Positions 22,970 through 35,100 of a stretch of DNA of 64,000 bases are shown in pieces (position 1 is the stretch's first letter; each line of letters opens with the position of its first letter). A program made the translations under genes and the position numbers. Below the pieces are notes generated by a model. The model ran no database searches and was not told where the DNA came from. It saw only the letters and a program-made list of their open reading frames with translations. The DNA comes from Thinopyrum elongatum (taxonomy: Eukaryota > Streptophyta > Magnoliopsida > Poales > Poaceae): contig CM022302.1 in NCBI GenBank assembly GCA_011799875.1, positions 98,597,494 to 98,661,493 on the forward strand. Direction: 5' to 3'.

Positions 22970-25256
22970 CCAGGGCTGATGCCACTCTTAAGTTGTGTGC
23001 TTCTTCTGAGAGTAGGAGAAATACTAAAAGTTAAACTGTTAGAAGTATAAAGGCAATGAGAAAGAAGACTGGAATATCCAGCTCATGTATGAATGTCATA
23101 CAAGTTTTTGATGTATAGAAGGCTGGTCAAAGATATAGTTCTTGGGAATTATGATTAAATTGTTAATCACTGATTCTTGGGTATTGTGAGTTAATCACAA
23201 AGATACCCGCTCGATTGCATTCTGTTGCAACTCGATGTAAGAACTACTATGGCCTGAAAGACTAGCCAGGAATGAGGTTTAGGTATACACAGGGAACATA
23301 GTAAATGTTACTGTACCTTCCATCGGTGTATTACCGTCTGTGTTTATTTTCCTAATTCAATTAGAGTTTTACACACTCTAGCCCATTGCATAAGTTATCT
23401 TGCAAGAAGGTTGTTCATAAGAGAACTTTTGATGTTTGGTGTTATGAATAACATAAGGGCCATACTTTCATTATGAATGAGATGTATGTTATGAATATTG
23501 ATAATAATACATTACCTCAGTATTAACTTTGATAATTCATTTTAGAGTTTTACACACTCTAGCCCATTGCACAATGTTTGTTGCAAAAGGGTTGTTCATA
23601 GAAGAACAATTGCTGTTCAGTATTATGAATAACATGAGGGCCATACTTCCATCATCGATGGGACGTATGTTATGAATATTGATGGTAATATGATACATCC
23701 ATAACACTGACGCTAAATGTCATAAGACTAAAAGAATACCACACAAGTGTGGCACTGCATTTGGTCACATTAGAGAAACCCGCATGGAAAATTCCATTAT
23801 GATGGATTTTGAAGTCGTTTGATTTTGAATCACCTGACACTTGCAACTTTCCTCTGAAAAGTGAAGTGACTGAAATACCGTTCACAGGCCATAAGGAACG
23901 AGCAAAGAACTTATTGGTGATCATACATTTTGATGTATGTAGTCCGATAAATGTTGTTGCAAGTAGTGGATTTATCTATCTTCAGAAATGACTCAAGTAG
24001 ATATATGGATATTTACTTGATGAGACGTAAGTCTGGATCTTTTGAAATCATTTGAAAGGTTTTCAAAATGAAGTAGAAGTTATTGTAACAAGAAAATTAT
24101 GTTTCTACAATTCGATTGCAGAAAGAAATATTTGAGTTACAAGTTTAGCGAATGTCTGATGCGTTGTGAAAGGGGTTTCATAACTTGCACCTCCCGGAAC
24201 ACCACTGCAAGTGGAAAGTCCGTGAAGATGTAATCGAACCATTTATGACATGGTAAGATCAAAGATGACATAAATAAATTTGCCATTATCCCTTTTAAAA
24301 GGTGATGCTTTAGAGACTGCGGCTTTTACACTGAAAAGAGCTCCATCAGGTCTGTTGAAATGACACCATGGTATGGTACGCCCAACCATGTTATATCTTT
24401 TCTTAACATTTGGAATATGGGGCTTGTGTAAAAGGTTACAAACCTATTCCAAACCAGACAAGTGCTACTTTGTAGGTTATCCCAAGTCATTGGGTATTCC
24501 CCCACCACTATACCGAGGCAAAAGTTTTTGCCACAAAACGGTATGCTTTTTGAAGAAAATGGTTCTTTGAAAAAGGTGAGTGGGAGAATAGTGCAACTCG
24601 ACGAGATAAACAGTATCTTCGCCATCAGATCAAAGGAAAGAGACCTTGGAAGTAATTCCGGAGTTTCCTACTGCGACTGATACGGAAGTCTCTACAATAA
24701 AATGTATGGACTTCGGTCGAACTTGCAGCTGAACCACGTAGGCAAGGCTCGTGCAAACCTCTCAGGTGCGCAAATGAGATATTGTTGTTAGACAACAGTA
24801 TACCTACGATACACAAGGAAGCGTTGATGGGCCCTAACTCCGGAATTGGCTAAATGCCAATACAATCCGAGATAGTTTCCATATAAGTGATTCAAGATTA
24901 AAACCTTGATACACCTTTCGGAAGACTTAGAGTCTGACGAATATTTATGGAACTATAACTGATATGAATAAAAATGTTTTATCCATAAAGCTCGACTTGT
25001 TGCAATATACAAGTTCAAGGAGTTGACTACGATGAGGTTGCTTCATCGTAGCGATGCTTAAATTCGGTTCGGGTTGAACTAGCAATTAATACATATTTCA
25101 TATCATGAGATATAAAACAATGGATGACAAAAGGATTTCCATCTGATGGAAATGAAACCAAGGACCTGCATGTGTTACAGTCCAAGGTATTTTGTCAATC
25201 CAGAGGATGCTAGAAAGGGTGCAAACTTCAGAGTTCCAGCGATGGACAGAAGAGAG
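22970..25256 (+). pseudogene. Degenerate copia interior (gag and pol remnants)
   Basis: 22970-23790 is decayed and non-coding, with a ~185-bp direct repeat (about 23355-23515 and 23540-23695). From about 23810 the plus strand reads a broken integrase: FPLKSEVTEIPFTGHKERAKNLLVIIHFDVCSP. LAPPGTP follows at about 24187, and a YSKPDKCYFVGYPKSLG block lies near 24440-24500. Near 24990-25050 a reverse transcriptase trace appears (ARLVA in one frame and QGVDYDEV in the next). Every frame has many stops. It meets the second LTR copy at 25257 inside a shared CAAA. Its polarity matches the LTRs. Confidence 0.8.
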
Positions 25257-27735
25257 CAAATTGATGTTATGCTATGAGTTACATTCGTCACATATTAATG
25301 GTTAATAACACAGAGATGGTTAATGTTTGCAAAATTCCTTAGACCATGAGAGTGTCGAGTTTCTTCATACTTGCTTCATGAACTTTGGGGTTTGTTAAAC
25401 GTCATCCGTAAATGGGTGGCTATTACGGCGGCTTACGGGTTCATGGAAAAGTGTGTCAAGTAACTTGATAGCTCGAGATTGGGATTTGCTCCTCCGACGA
25501 TGGAGAGATATCTCTGGGCCCTCTCGGTGTTACGGTATCCATCATCGTCTGGCCAGACACTTTGTGATTTGATCACAGGGATGCCGGAACACGGTAACGA
25601 GAAAAGAGAACAATACCGGTAACGAGGTAACTGGCATAGTGGACAAGTTGTTGATCCACGGAAATGCCTACATGTCTAACCTCGGGTATTTGTAACATAT
25701 CGTGAAGCAACAGGAATAGCACACGGCAACTGGAGGTTCACTCGAATATTCATTCGTGTGGGTATAGGGGTCAATATGGGTGTCCACGGCTCCGATGTTG
25801 ATCATTGATCAGAAGGTGTTCCGTGTCATGTCTATACTTCACCGAACCTATAGGGTCACATGCTTAAGGGTCATCTATCTGCTGAATACTAGACAGGGAG
25901 TCTGAGAGAAAATCACCGAAAAGTTTCGGAGACAACGGAAGAGTTCCGGAGAGAGAACACTGAAAAAGTTTCGGTAAAACTGAAAAGTTGTTTCGGATAA
26001 AACCATTGATCCAAAAAGGTTTCGGCAAGCACCGGGAATGTTTTGGAGGTTGCCAGATTGGTCTGGTAATTTCTGGAATTTTTCTGGAGAAAAAACCGAA
26101 AAAAAAGTTTCGGAGCTGCCGGAGTTGTTTACCGGGTAAACAAAGATGGTTTTAAATTAAACCACCATACTGGAAATGTTCCAGAGCGCGTCCAGATAAT
26201 TTTAGAGGGTGCCGGAAATGTTCTGGGACCTTCTGGAATTTTTCAGAAATAATAGTCGCGGAAAACATCTTGTCCCAGCGTGAGGGGATAAGATCCCACG
26301 GATCGTGGGGGCTGTTTTTGGGCTGTTTTTGGGGGGGCCCCCTTTGGGAGCAGCCCCCTTGTGGCTGGACAAAATGTTGGGGGGGGGGGCCCATGGTGGG
26401 GGGCAGCCCCCACAAATGGTGGAGAGTGTTGGGAGGAAGGTGGGGCCCCATGGGGGAACACCATGGACAAGGGAACATGTTTTTCCCTTGTTTGGTGGGA
26501 ACATGTTCTCCTTGTTTTGTGGGAACATGTTTTCCCCATGTTTAGTGGGCTGAATTTTCAGCCCCCTCCACCCCTTCCACCACTATATAAGGAGGAGGAG
26601 AGGTGCTCTCCAACTCCACTCCAACTCTCTCACACAAGCCATGCATGATCTGGCATTCTCTCTCCCTCCCACGAAATAGTTTCGTAGTGCCGAAAGGCTG
26701 TCTGGGTTCCGGTGGGAACTAGTTCTGGACGGCGAAGCCCTGCCGGATAGATGGCACCGTATGTGTGCAACCCCGTAGAGAGGTCGTAGTTTCGTCCTTT
26801 TGCCCGAGGGGCTGTTCGAGTGTCCTCCCGAAGGGCTGTCCGAGTGACGGTCCGAGTTCTGTGAGTCCTCCCGAAGGGCTGTCCACGACACCGTCCGGGG
26901 GACTGTCCGACCGCCTCCCGGAGGGCTGTCCGTGTGGCGGATGAGGGAGTACATCCTCGCGGTTGGGAGGTTGTAAATCCTAGCTGCGGGGATCTGCACC
27001 GACGATCGTCATCGACTCTACTTCCGCTGCGCTACGAGTCGGTAACGAAAATGATCAAACCTTGTATGCAGTCTCCATAGTGGTCCTGGGCTGGTGCGTA
27101 GGTCGGAAAATTTTTGTTTTCTACTGCGTTACCCTACATCACAATGGCTAATCGAATGTTTTCTGGTAGAAGCCCCCTCAATGCAACCGAAAGCAGTTGC
27201 GTCATAATCACGTGGTAGTCCTGAGACTTTAGGTTCTGGAACTTTTTCTCTACCATATTTATTATTCCCTTTATATTCAGCGAGAAGCCAGACGGGACCT
27301 TCATACTGAGCAGGCATTCAAAGAAGATTTCCTTCTCTTCTTTGGTAAGAGCGTAGCTGGCATGACCCTGATACTACTTTGGATGCATGCCGTCTTTTCC
27401 GTGCATACATTGCTAGTCCTCCCGTGCCTCCAGTGTATCTTTTGTCTTCCCATACACGCCCAAGAAGCCTAGCAGGTTCACGCAAAGATTCGTTGTCACG
27501 TGCATCATGTCGATTGTAGAGCGGACCTCTAGGTCTTTCCAATAGGGTAGGTCCCAAAATATAGATTTCTTCTTCCACATGGGTGCGCGTCCGTCAGCGT
27601 CATTCGAAACAGATTGTCCGCCAGGACCCTTTCCAAAGATTACTTTTAAATCCTTGACCATATCAAGTATATCATCACCAGTACTGTGGCGAGGATTCTT
27701 CTAGTGATCTGCCTCACCTTTGAAAAAATTGCCTT
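25257..27735. repeat. Direct duplication, copy 2 (5'-truncated LTR, target duplication and CACTA-1 flank)
   Basis: The second copy of the 2,479-bp unit. It starts 294 bases into the LTR, so this LTR (25257-27138) lacks its first part. The TCACA duplication lies at 27139-27143 and the transposase continues beyond 27735 into unduplicated TNP2. This is therefore the copy joined to the original downstream DNA. Confidence 0.93.
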
Positions 27736-27812
27736 TCTTTCTCACGGTATGCTTGATCGGAAGAAATCGACGATGTCCTAGGTACACATTCTTCTTACAT
27801 TTATCCAAATAT
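27139..27812 (-). pseudogene. CACTA-1 TNP2 transposase middle part, duplicated copy 2 plus unique end
   Basis: It reads the same TNP2 segment as copy 1. Beyond 27735 it continues upstream in the gene with DKCKKNVYLGHRRFLPIKHT, the sequence expected just after the CTHCLDD block that is found at 56058-56110 on the far side of the Tat-B insertion. Stops are present at 27701-27703 and near 27414. The frame is cut at 27812 by Tat-B, with AATAT (27808-27812) duplicated at 56053-56057. Confidence 0.88.
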
Positions 27813-28939
27813 TGTCGGCGTACGACACCTATGGGATCCTAAAGGACCCCTTTACGGTTCGGCAGGGAGAGAGGGATGCACAAAGAGCAGAACCAACGAT
27901 CGACGCGGGGTGATTTTACCCAGGTTCGGGCCGCTAATCAGCGTAAAACCCTACTCCTGCCTTTTGGTTTATTATCTGTATGATTGTTCTAGCTCCAGGA
28001 GCGCTACAGTACCCATGCCTTTTAAAAGTAATCTTTGGAAAGGGTCCTGGCGGAGTACCGCCGTCTACACAGTGCCCTGCCACGCACGCTTGGAAGGACC
28101 CAGAGCGCCACGCTGGCAGAGGCACTGGAGCAGCAGCACAGTAGCACAGTGGTACAGCAACGCTTGCCGCGGCAAGACCTTGCCGCACTTGACAGCTTGC
28201 CGCAACCCATAGCTTGCCGCGCAAGGTAACTTGCCAGGGCAAGTACCTTGCCGTAGCCAATACCTTGCCGCAGCCAATGACTTGCCGGGGCAAGTACCTT
28301 GCCGCGGCAAGTACTCTGCTACAGCATTTACATGCTTATCACTGACGGGTCAGGACAAGCGCATTAAATGCTCTGTCTAGGTGTCCCTTAGCTTCTTGGG
28401 GATGGGAAAAGGGGCCATCCCATCAGCGCCGCTAGGCACAGTGCTCTGCCACACATGCCTGGAGAAGGGTCCAGAGTGCCATGCTGGCGGCCGCACTGGA
28501 GCAGCAGCATAGTGGCATAACCTTGCTGGGCAGGAACCTTGCCGGGCTCAGCTGGTCATCCCGGCAAGAACCTTGCCGGGGCCTTGTCTTCAGTCTAGCT
28601 GTCCCCCGGCAAGCCTTGCCGGGTTCAGCTGGTCATCCCGGCAAGAACCTTGCCGGGGCCTTATCTTTAGTCTTGTCGAGTCCTGAGCTTGCCGGCCCTG
28701 ATCTCGCCGGCAGTAGTAGACTTGATCTTCTGGTCGACCTGCCTGGAGTCTTGTCTTGCCAGCTCTGCCTTGCCGGCGTTGCGTGGACCCATTCCCGGCA
28801 AGTAGACCTTGTCGGGAACCGGGCTTCGAATGTACTCTTGGGTGGATTCCTCCTCTGCCATGTCCTTCCCACCTGGAGGCTGCGACTTGCCGGTGCGTGT
28901 CCAGGGGTAGTGAACACCCCCCTGTTTACTACACCGACA
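27813..28939 (-). repeat. Tat-B LTR 1 (outer left), with deletion and filler
   Basis: It is 1,127 bp and nearly identical to the right LTR except for about 300 missing bases. In their place are 33 bases (28021-28053) that are the exact reverse complement of CACTA-1 transposase DNA at 27618-27650. It contains nine 17-bp CTTGCCG units (28163-28314). It is followed by GGAGCCCCCGGG, the complement of the polypurine tract. Confidence 0.9.
28163..28314. repeat. 17-bp CTTGCCG minisatellite in LTR 1 (nine units)
   Basis: CTTGCCG recurs every 17 bases (first step 16) with variable spacers such as CAGCCAATAC and GGGCAAGTAC. LTR 2 (31348-31516) and LTR 3 (44212-44380) each have ten positions. Several units also carry the complement CGGCAAG, giving short palindromes. 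Confidence 0.93.
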
Positions 28940-30740
28940 GGAGCCCCCGGGCCTGGGCCGGACAGGCGTGCACAGTGGTTGTCCGGGCTAGGCCCAACGA
29001 CGCACACCGGCAACATGTAGATCTGTTCCCTGCCGTTCCTCCCGCCTGGAGGTCGCAACCCTGTTGCTGCAATGGCACGCATAAAGAAACAATTTACCTT
29101 GATTAGGCCAAGCTTTATGGCATAAGAGATATTCCTTCATGCTAAATGAATGCATGCTTCCCCCTTGATTGATTCCGTCCTTGCACGTATCTTGTACCCT
29201 ACGCTGTCTGGAAACCCTGCCGGTGCGCACGCTTGCCGCGAGCGCTAGGTGCGGGTCTTTAGCAGCCTGCTGGAAACGCCGCCGCCGGCAAGGCGACTTG
29301 CCGGGCCAGAACGCAGCTGCTAAGTTTGCCGAGCGGACTCGAGGCGAAACCAGAGCGCGGACTAACCACGGCAAGGTCCTTTCGCGTGCAGTTCGATATA
29401 CGAGAACGAGGAATCAATCAAGACGACCCATGCTTGCTGGAAAGCTTTCCGGTGCGCACGCTCCACGCAGCGGCGCTTGGGGATCGGGTCCTTAGCAGCT
29501 CGCCGGGAATGCCGCCTCCCGGAAAGGTTTTCCTTCCCGGTTCTGGTGCAGCTGCTCACATCGCCGAGCGGACTCGAGGCGACTAGGAGCGCAACTAGCC
29601 CCGGGAAGGCTCCTTCGCGTGTAGGTGTAAGAAGCGAGTGAGGACAGTAAAATGAATGCAATTGCCGAAAAATCTGTGCAACTTAGCTTTTTCTGCTAGG
29701 GCGCCGCTAGCCCCCGAGCTTGTTTCTTTCTCAAAGAGTGGTTGTCGGAGCCCCCGGCAAGGGAGGCTCTTAACTTTGGCGGAGAACTTTGACATTCTCG
29801 ACGCCAGCTTCCGGCAAGGGGTTGCCGGGAAGGCTCTTGACTCTGGCGGAGAACCTTGACGTTCTCAACGCCAGCTTCCGGCAAGCTTGTTGCCGGGGAG
29901 GCTCTTCAGGGGATTACTCTCTGGGGTGCTGCCAGCCCCCGAGCTCGCCTTCCATGCGTGTTCCTGCAACACTGACTGGGCATGAAATGCCACAACAGCG
30001 TTTGAGCACAACAAGTTGATTAGCTTCTGGTTAATGTCGGATTCGCTGCAATCTTGACTCCTGTTGAATATTCCCTTGCTTGCCGGAACACTTTCCGGTT
30101 TGCACGATCCAGTCAGCAGCGCTTTGAGGAACGGATCCTTAGCAGCTTGCCGGGAACGCCGCCTCCCGAAAAGGTTTACCTTCCCGGCTCTGGCGCAGCT
30201 GCTCAGGTTGCCGAGCGGACTCGAGGCAACTAGGAGCGCGACTAGCCCCGGGAAGGCTCCTCAGCATACGAGTTTACGCAGGAACCTTAGAATAAAACTC
30301 GCTAAGTCCTTCTCCTTAAACGACTGCATTTTTGCATAGTGAGCCCCCCACGCTTGCCAGAATACTCCCCGAATGCGCACGTTCCGGTCGATGGCGCTTA
30401 GGATCGGGTCCTGTTCAGCAGCCTATCGAGAACGCCGCCTCTTCGGGAGCTTAACGCCTTAGAAATAATCGCAGCTGCGTCTGCATTGTTGGGCGGACCC
30501 AAAACAACCAGGAGCGCAGAATGTTTCAGGAGCGCTCCTTCGCGCACAGGTTATGCACAAAAATATCGTCCAGGATAAGACTTAACAGCAGAAAGTAATT
30601 AAAGCTTTAAAACTTAGCTTTTTGCGAAGGTTCAGGCCCTTCTTCTTGGACGCTATGGCGGTGAAGATGATGAAGAAACTGCCGCGCTGTCGCCAGATCA
30701 GGTTCGCGCAGCCCCTCCCCCCTACCTGGCACGCCAAAGA
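28940..30740. other. Tat-B short interior between LTR 1 and LTR 2, with tandem repeats
   Basis: It contains no gag, pol or antisense gene. Four diverged repeat units of roughly 200-220 bp start near 29195, 29430, 30070 and 30345. Each opens with a CTTGCCGG or CTTGCTGG-type sequence plus TGCGCACG, and each includes CAGCTGCT and GCGGACTCGAGGC. A related unit lies in the spacer at about 36265-36470. The stretch ends with a leader and CTACCTGGCACGCCAAAG directly before LTR 2, a primer-binding-type sequence in minus orientation. This is the reduced interior of a deleted Tat-B-type element. Confidence 0.75.
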
Positions 30741-31733
30741 TGTCGGCGTACGACACCTATGGGATCCTAAAGGACCCCTTTACGGTTCGGCAGGGAGAGA
30801 GGGATGCACAAAGAGCAGAACCAACGATCGACGCGGGGTGATTTTACCCAGGTTCGGGCCGCTAATCAGCGTAAAACCCTACTCCTGCCTTTTGGTTTAT
30901 TATCTGTATGATTGTTCTAGCTCCAGGAGCGCTACAGTACCGAGTAGCTGTGTACAATACTGGAGTTCTCCATCTCCCAGTTCCTCCTCCCCCTTCCACG
31001 TTGCCTATGGGCCTCCTTTTATACGCACAAAGGGGTCACCAACAGGTGGCAAACAGTAAAGGTAGAGGTGGAAAGTTGCTACAGTAAGGCCACTATTACC
31101 AGGATGACATGTCCTACCTACCACTGACGGCAGGGGACAAGGGCATTAAATGCCCATGCCTTTGCTGTCCACATACATGTACCCGGACGTCTTGGACGTG
31201 GGAAAAGCCTATCCCACCTGCTCCTGCACCGCTAGCTACAGTGTGCCGCCGTCTACACAGTGCCCTGCCACACACGCTTGGAAGGACCCAGAGCGCCACG
31301 CTGGCAGAGGCACCGGAGCAGCACAGTAGCACAGTGGTACAGTAACGCTTGCCGCGGCAAGACCTTGCCGCACCTGACAGCTTGCCGCAACCCATAGTTT
31401 GCCGCGCAAGGTAACTTGCCGGGGCAAGTACCTTGCCGCAGCCGCTATCTTGCCGCAGCCAATACCTTGTCGCAGCCAATGACTTGCCGGGGCAAGTACC
31501 TTGCCGCGGCAAGTACTCTGCTACGGCAAACCTCAGGCTGGGCCTCAGCTGTCCCTCCCGGCATGCTCCTCTTGCCGGGGCCTTAACTCTTGCTTTGTAT
31601 ACTTTGTTCTTGAATGGTTTAATAATCTTGAGCTTCTCTCTGGCTGTCCTCCCGCAAGCCTGGCCGCGGGATGCTACTACTGCCCGTGCACAAGTACGGG
31701 GTACTAGGGTACCCCTATTCTAGTACACCGACA
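30741..31733 (-). repeat. Tat-B LTR 2 (middle), different variant
   Basis: It is 993 bp. The first ~780 bases match LTR 3. The last ~220 bases, from about 31515, are different sequence apart from the terminal TAGTACACCGACA. It has ten 17-bp units at 31348-31516. It serves as the right LTR of the short unit on its left and the left LTR of the long unit on its right. Confidence 0.88.
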
Positions 31734-32104
31734 GGAGCCCCCGGGCCTGGGCCACACACGGTGCCAGGCGTTGTTGGGCCAGGCCCAAACAGTGCACGGG
31801 CACGCGTGGCTGGGATAAGCCGAAACGTCCCTATGCTGTTTAATTGCACGCTCTCCCACGTGTCGCGCGTTGAATGCGAAGCGTGGGAAGCGTGCGCAGC
31901 TATCTCGAATGACGAAGGGGCGGATGGTTCCGCATCTTTCCCCATAAAAGGAGGGACCTGCAGAAGCACTCACACACCCCTCTCACCATTCTCGATCTCC
32001 AAATCTCCGCCTTCTTCTTCCTCCGCTCTAAAACAAAGCGGTTTCCCAATCCTCCGCCACCGCGCGCGTCTGCATCTCCCTCGGTCCTCAGCTCCGCCTT
32101 CGCC
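31734..32104 (+). promoter_or_regulatory. Promoter region of the Tat-B antisense gene
   Basis: Between LTR 2 and the antisense ATG, CATAAAAGG at 31943-31951 is a plausible TATA box about 155 bases upstream of ATG 32105, followed by a C/T-rich leader. The first bases (GGAGCCCCCGGG) are the complement of the sense-strand polypurine tract. Confidence 0.5.
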
Positions 32105-35100
32105 ATGCCTCCCAAAGGAGAAAAGGGGAAGACGGGGAAGTCCTCAAGGACGGAGACCCAGGCGCAGTTGAAGAGGCAGAAGTACGCGCTCTTCGCTCCG
32201 ACGCTCACGGGGGCGGATCTGAAGGCCAAGTTCCAAGGCATGTGGGCCGCGAGGACCAAGGCGCATCCGGCCACCCGCGTTCGCCCAGCCACCGACGAGA
32301 GCGAAGTGAGCAAGTACCCCTTCTTCGCTTGCTACTTTTGGTGCGGGCTCTGCCCACCGTACTCGGATTTCTTTAGCGACGTCATGTACACCTTCAATCT
32401 CCGTCTGCTGGATCTCACACCGAATGCCGTATCCACCATGGCAATATTTGCGCATCTGTGCGAGAACTTCGTCGGCGTCGCACCCAACACTGCGCTGTTC
32501 AGGCATTACTTCACTCCCCGTGCTGAAAAGGGGGAGCCTCTCACTGTTGGTGTCTCGTTCGTTTCAAGATTGGGCGCCAAGGAGCATTATCTGAAGGGGG
32601 ATCTCCGCCCAAGATGGGGAGAAATCCGGTCTGAATGGTGTTGGATCATTGACGACGAGCTGCCACCATACTGTGCGCTTCGCAAGACCCCAGCAGCGCG
32701 TGGCACAGACTGGAGCGATCTGGATCCCCAGGACAAAAAGCTGGAGATTGCCGCTACCAGGATCATACGGCTCAGGGAGGCCGGGCTCACCATAGGGATG
32801 GTTGGCGCAGACTTCCTCCGCCGCCGCATTGCTCCTCTGCAGCAGAGAGGAAGGCCGGCCTCTGATTGGAAGAACCCAGCCGATATCATGCGGCTGCGCC
32901 CTGGACTGATCAACAACTTCACAGTTCTGCAGCACGACTTTTTCATGCGAGAACTGTTCAAGCAAGAGACAGATCCAGAGAAGCGCGACAAGGCGTTCAC
33001 GCTGCCGAAGCACATCGTGCCCCTTTGCAACAACTCCGCATTGAGTGCAATCATCGCTATGATGCCGCTCTGCAATGCGCACAGCGTTGAAGCAACTTGG
33101 GACGTGCCACTCGAAGAAGACGTGCGGCGATTCTTTGACTCCACGGTCGAAAAGCAGGTCCGGGAGGAGGAGTGGCTCGTCCGCAACACCACTGAGCAAG
33201 AAATAGAATTCATTGCTCGAAGAGTGGAGGAGGACAGGCTCGCCAGGGAAGCTGGCGATTTTGGTTATACTTTGGCGGAGCTCGACGAGGCACAAAAGGA
33301 GATCCTTGCCGAGTAGGGGATGCTTGTCGGGAAGGGCGAGCTCGCCGCACCCGGCAAGGATGTCGGGCCAAGCCAGCCTGCCGACGAGTCAGGCAGCTCG
33401 GAGGATGAGGGCTCCTCTTCCGAGGAGGGCACCGAAAGCCCACCGCAGTCAGAGTCCCCAGCCCCTCTGAGGAGGAAACGCCTTCGCAGGCTTGGCAAAG
33501 TGGCTGAGCGGCAAGAGGTTCAACAACCGCCGGAGCGCCGTTCGACGCGCTCGACCGCGGCAAGGGCTGGTGCTGCGGGAGCGTCTCACGCGGCCCCGGC
33601 AACTGGAGCAGGGTCATCAAAGACCGCTGCTACTACCCCCGCCAAGCGGCCAAGGAGTCCAGCTCCCCCTCCTCCCCCTCCTCACACGGAGGCGGACTTT
33701 GATTTTTCCGCTCTCAGCGAAGAGGACGACGAGGAAGAGTAAGTTCCCTTGCCGCGACCCTCAATCTTTGTAAGGTTTTGTTTCTGTCCTCACTTGTCGA
33801 GCTCCGGCCTTGCTTCCGCAGGGAGGAAACCTTGGCGGAGAGGACAAGGAAGAGAGCTAAGGTCTCGACGACCAAGACCGTGGTTGTCGTCGAAGATGAG
33901 CCCACGGCAACCACCGGGAGAGCGTCTGAGACCATGCCGACTAGCTCGGAGCCCAGCCCTCGTCGCAGCCCCCAGCGCAGCCCCCAGCGTAAGTATTTCA
34001 ACTACCTTTCGCTGGCGGTCGCTGAGGAACAAGCATTTTGTCACTGACATCTTTGGGCATGTAGGAGAGGAGCAGCAAGTGGAGCCATCTGAAGGTGCTC
34101 CAGAAGTACCACCCCCTTCGACCACACCGCCAAGGAGAAGATCTCCGGTAAGGGCTCCCACTAGCGAGCCGAGCCACGAAGAGGAGCCGGAAAGCGCCGA
34201 AGTGCCAAGCACCAGCGCTGGCGACCCCACCCCAATGACAAACGTTGACGGGGGAGGGGAGCCCACCGCTCCTGAGCTCAACACGGGTAAACCCACTTGC
34301 CGCAAAACTCTTTCTGCTTTCTTTCTTTTGTCTTCTTGAATTTCTTCCTGAAGCTCTTTTTGCCTTACTTCTCGGGTTGGCAGAGCCCTCCTCGGTGGAG
34401 CCAATGAACATTGACTCTTCTGCCGAGGAGAACACCACAGGGGCCGTCGACGACGAGGCCGCCAAGGCCGCCGCTGCCAAGGCCGACAAGCTGGCAGCCG
34501 ACAAGCTTGCCGATGAAGAAACTGCCAGGGCTGCCGAAGAGGCCGGCAAGGCCGCCGAGGATAATACCGCCAAGGCGCCCACCGATGAAGCCGCCAAGGC
34601 TGCTGAAGCTGAGGCCGCCCAGAAGGCTGCTGAGGAGGCCGGCGAGGGAGCCGGTGGTCGTACTGACGCCCCTGAGGCCACAGGAGCGCCAGGCGCTACT
34701 CCGACCACGGGTCCCTCAACCACTGACGAGGCGGCAGCGCCCAACTCGCCTCCGCCAAGCAAATACATCCGGGTCGGCGAGAACGTCTACGTCAGCCTCC
34801 CCTGGACGGTGGGCTCCAGAGCGCCAACCAAGGAGGATGTTGTGGACGAGGAGATCCTTGCCGCTGCCGGGCTCCAGCTTGTGGATGCGCCAGGCGCCAG
34901 CAGCAGCAGCACGTCTGAAGAGGAGCAACTGCTGAATCTTCATCGCGCCCGATGGGAGAAGCTAGCTTCCAGGGAGGCGCTCATCGAGAAGGCCGAAGCT
35001 GACATGTTGAGGCGCGCGGAGATCTTGGCGGACGTCCGCGCGCGATCTCTTAATGCGTTAGAGGTCAAGCGGGCACAGCTGGCCGAAGAACGGCAGGCCC

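Noticed and set aside
28481..29020. 179-codon frame repeated at 44547-45008
   Set aside because: It lies wholly inside the Tat-B LTR and recurs only because the LTR is repeated. It has no domain.
29195..30560. Possible CRISPR-like array
   Set aside because: The units are long, diverged and without short constant repeats or unique spacers. The context is a plant retroelement.
32564..33295. 243- and 208-codon minus-strand frames
   Set aside because: They are shadows of the antisense gene's first exon, which has a clear domain on the plus strand.
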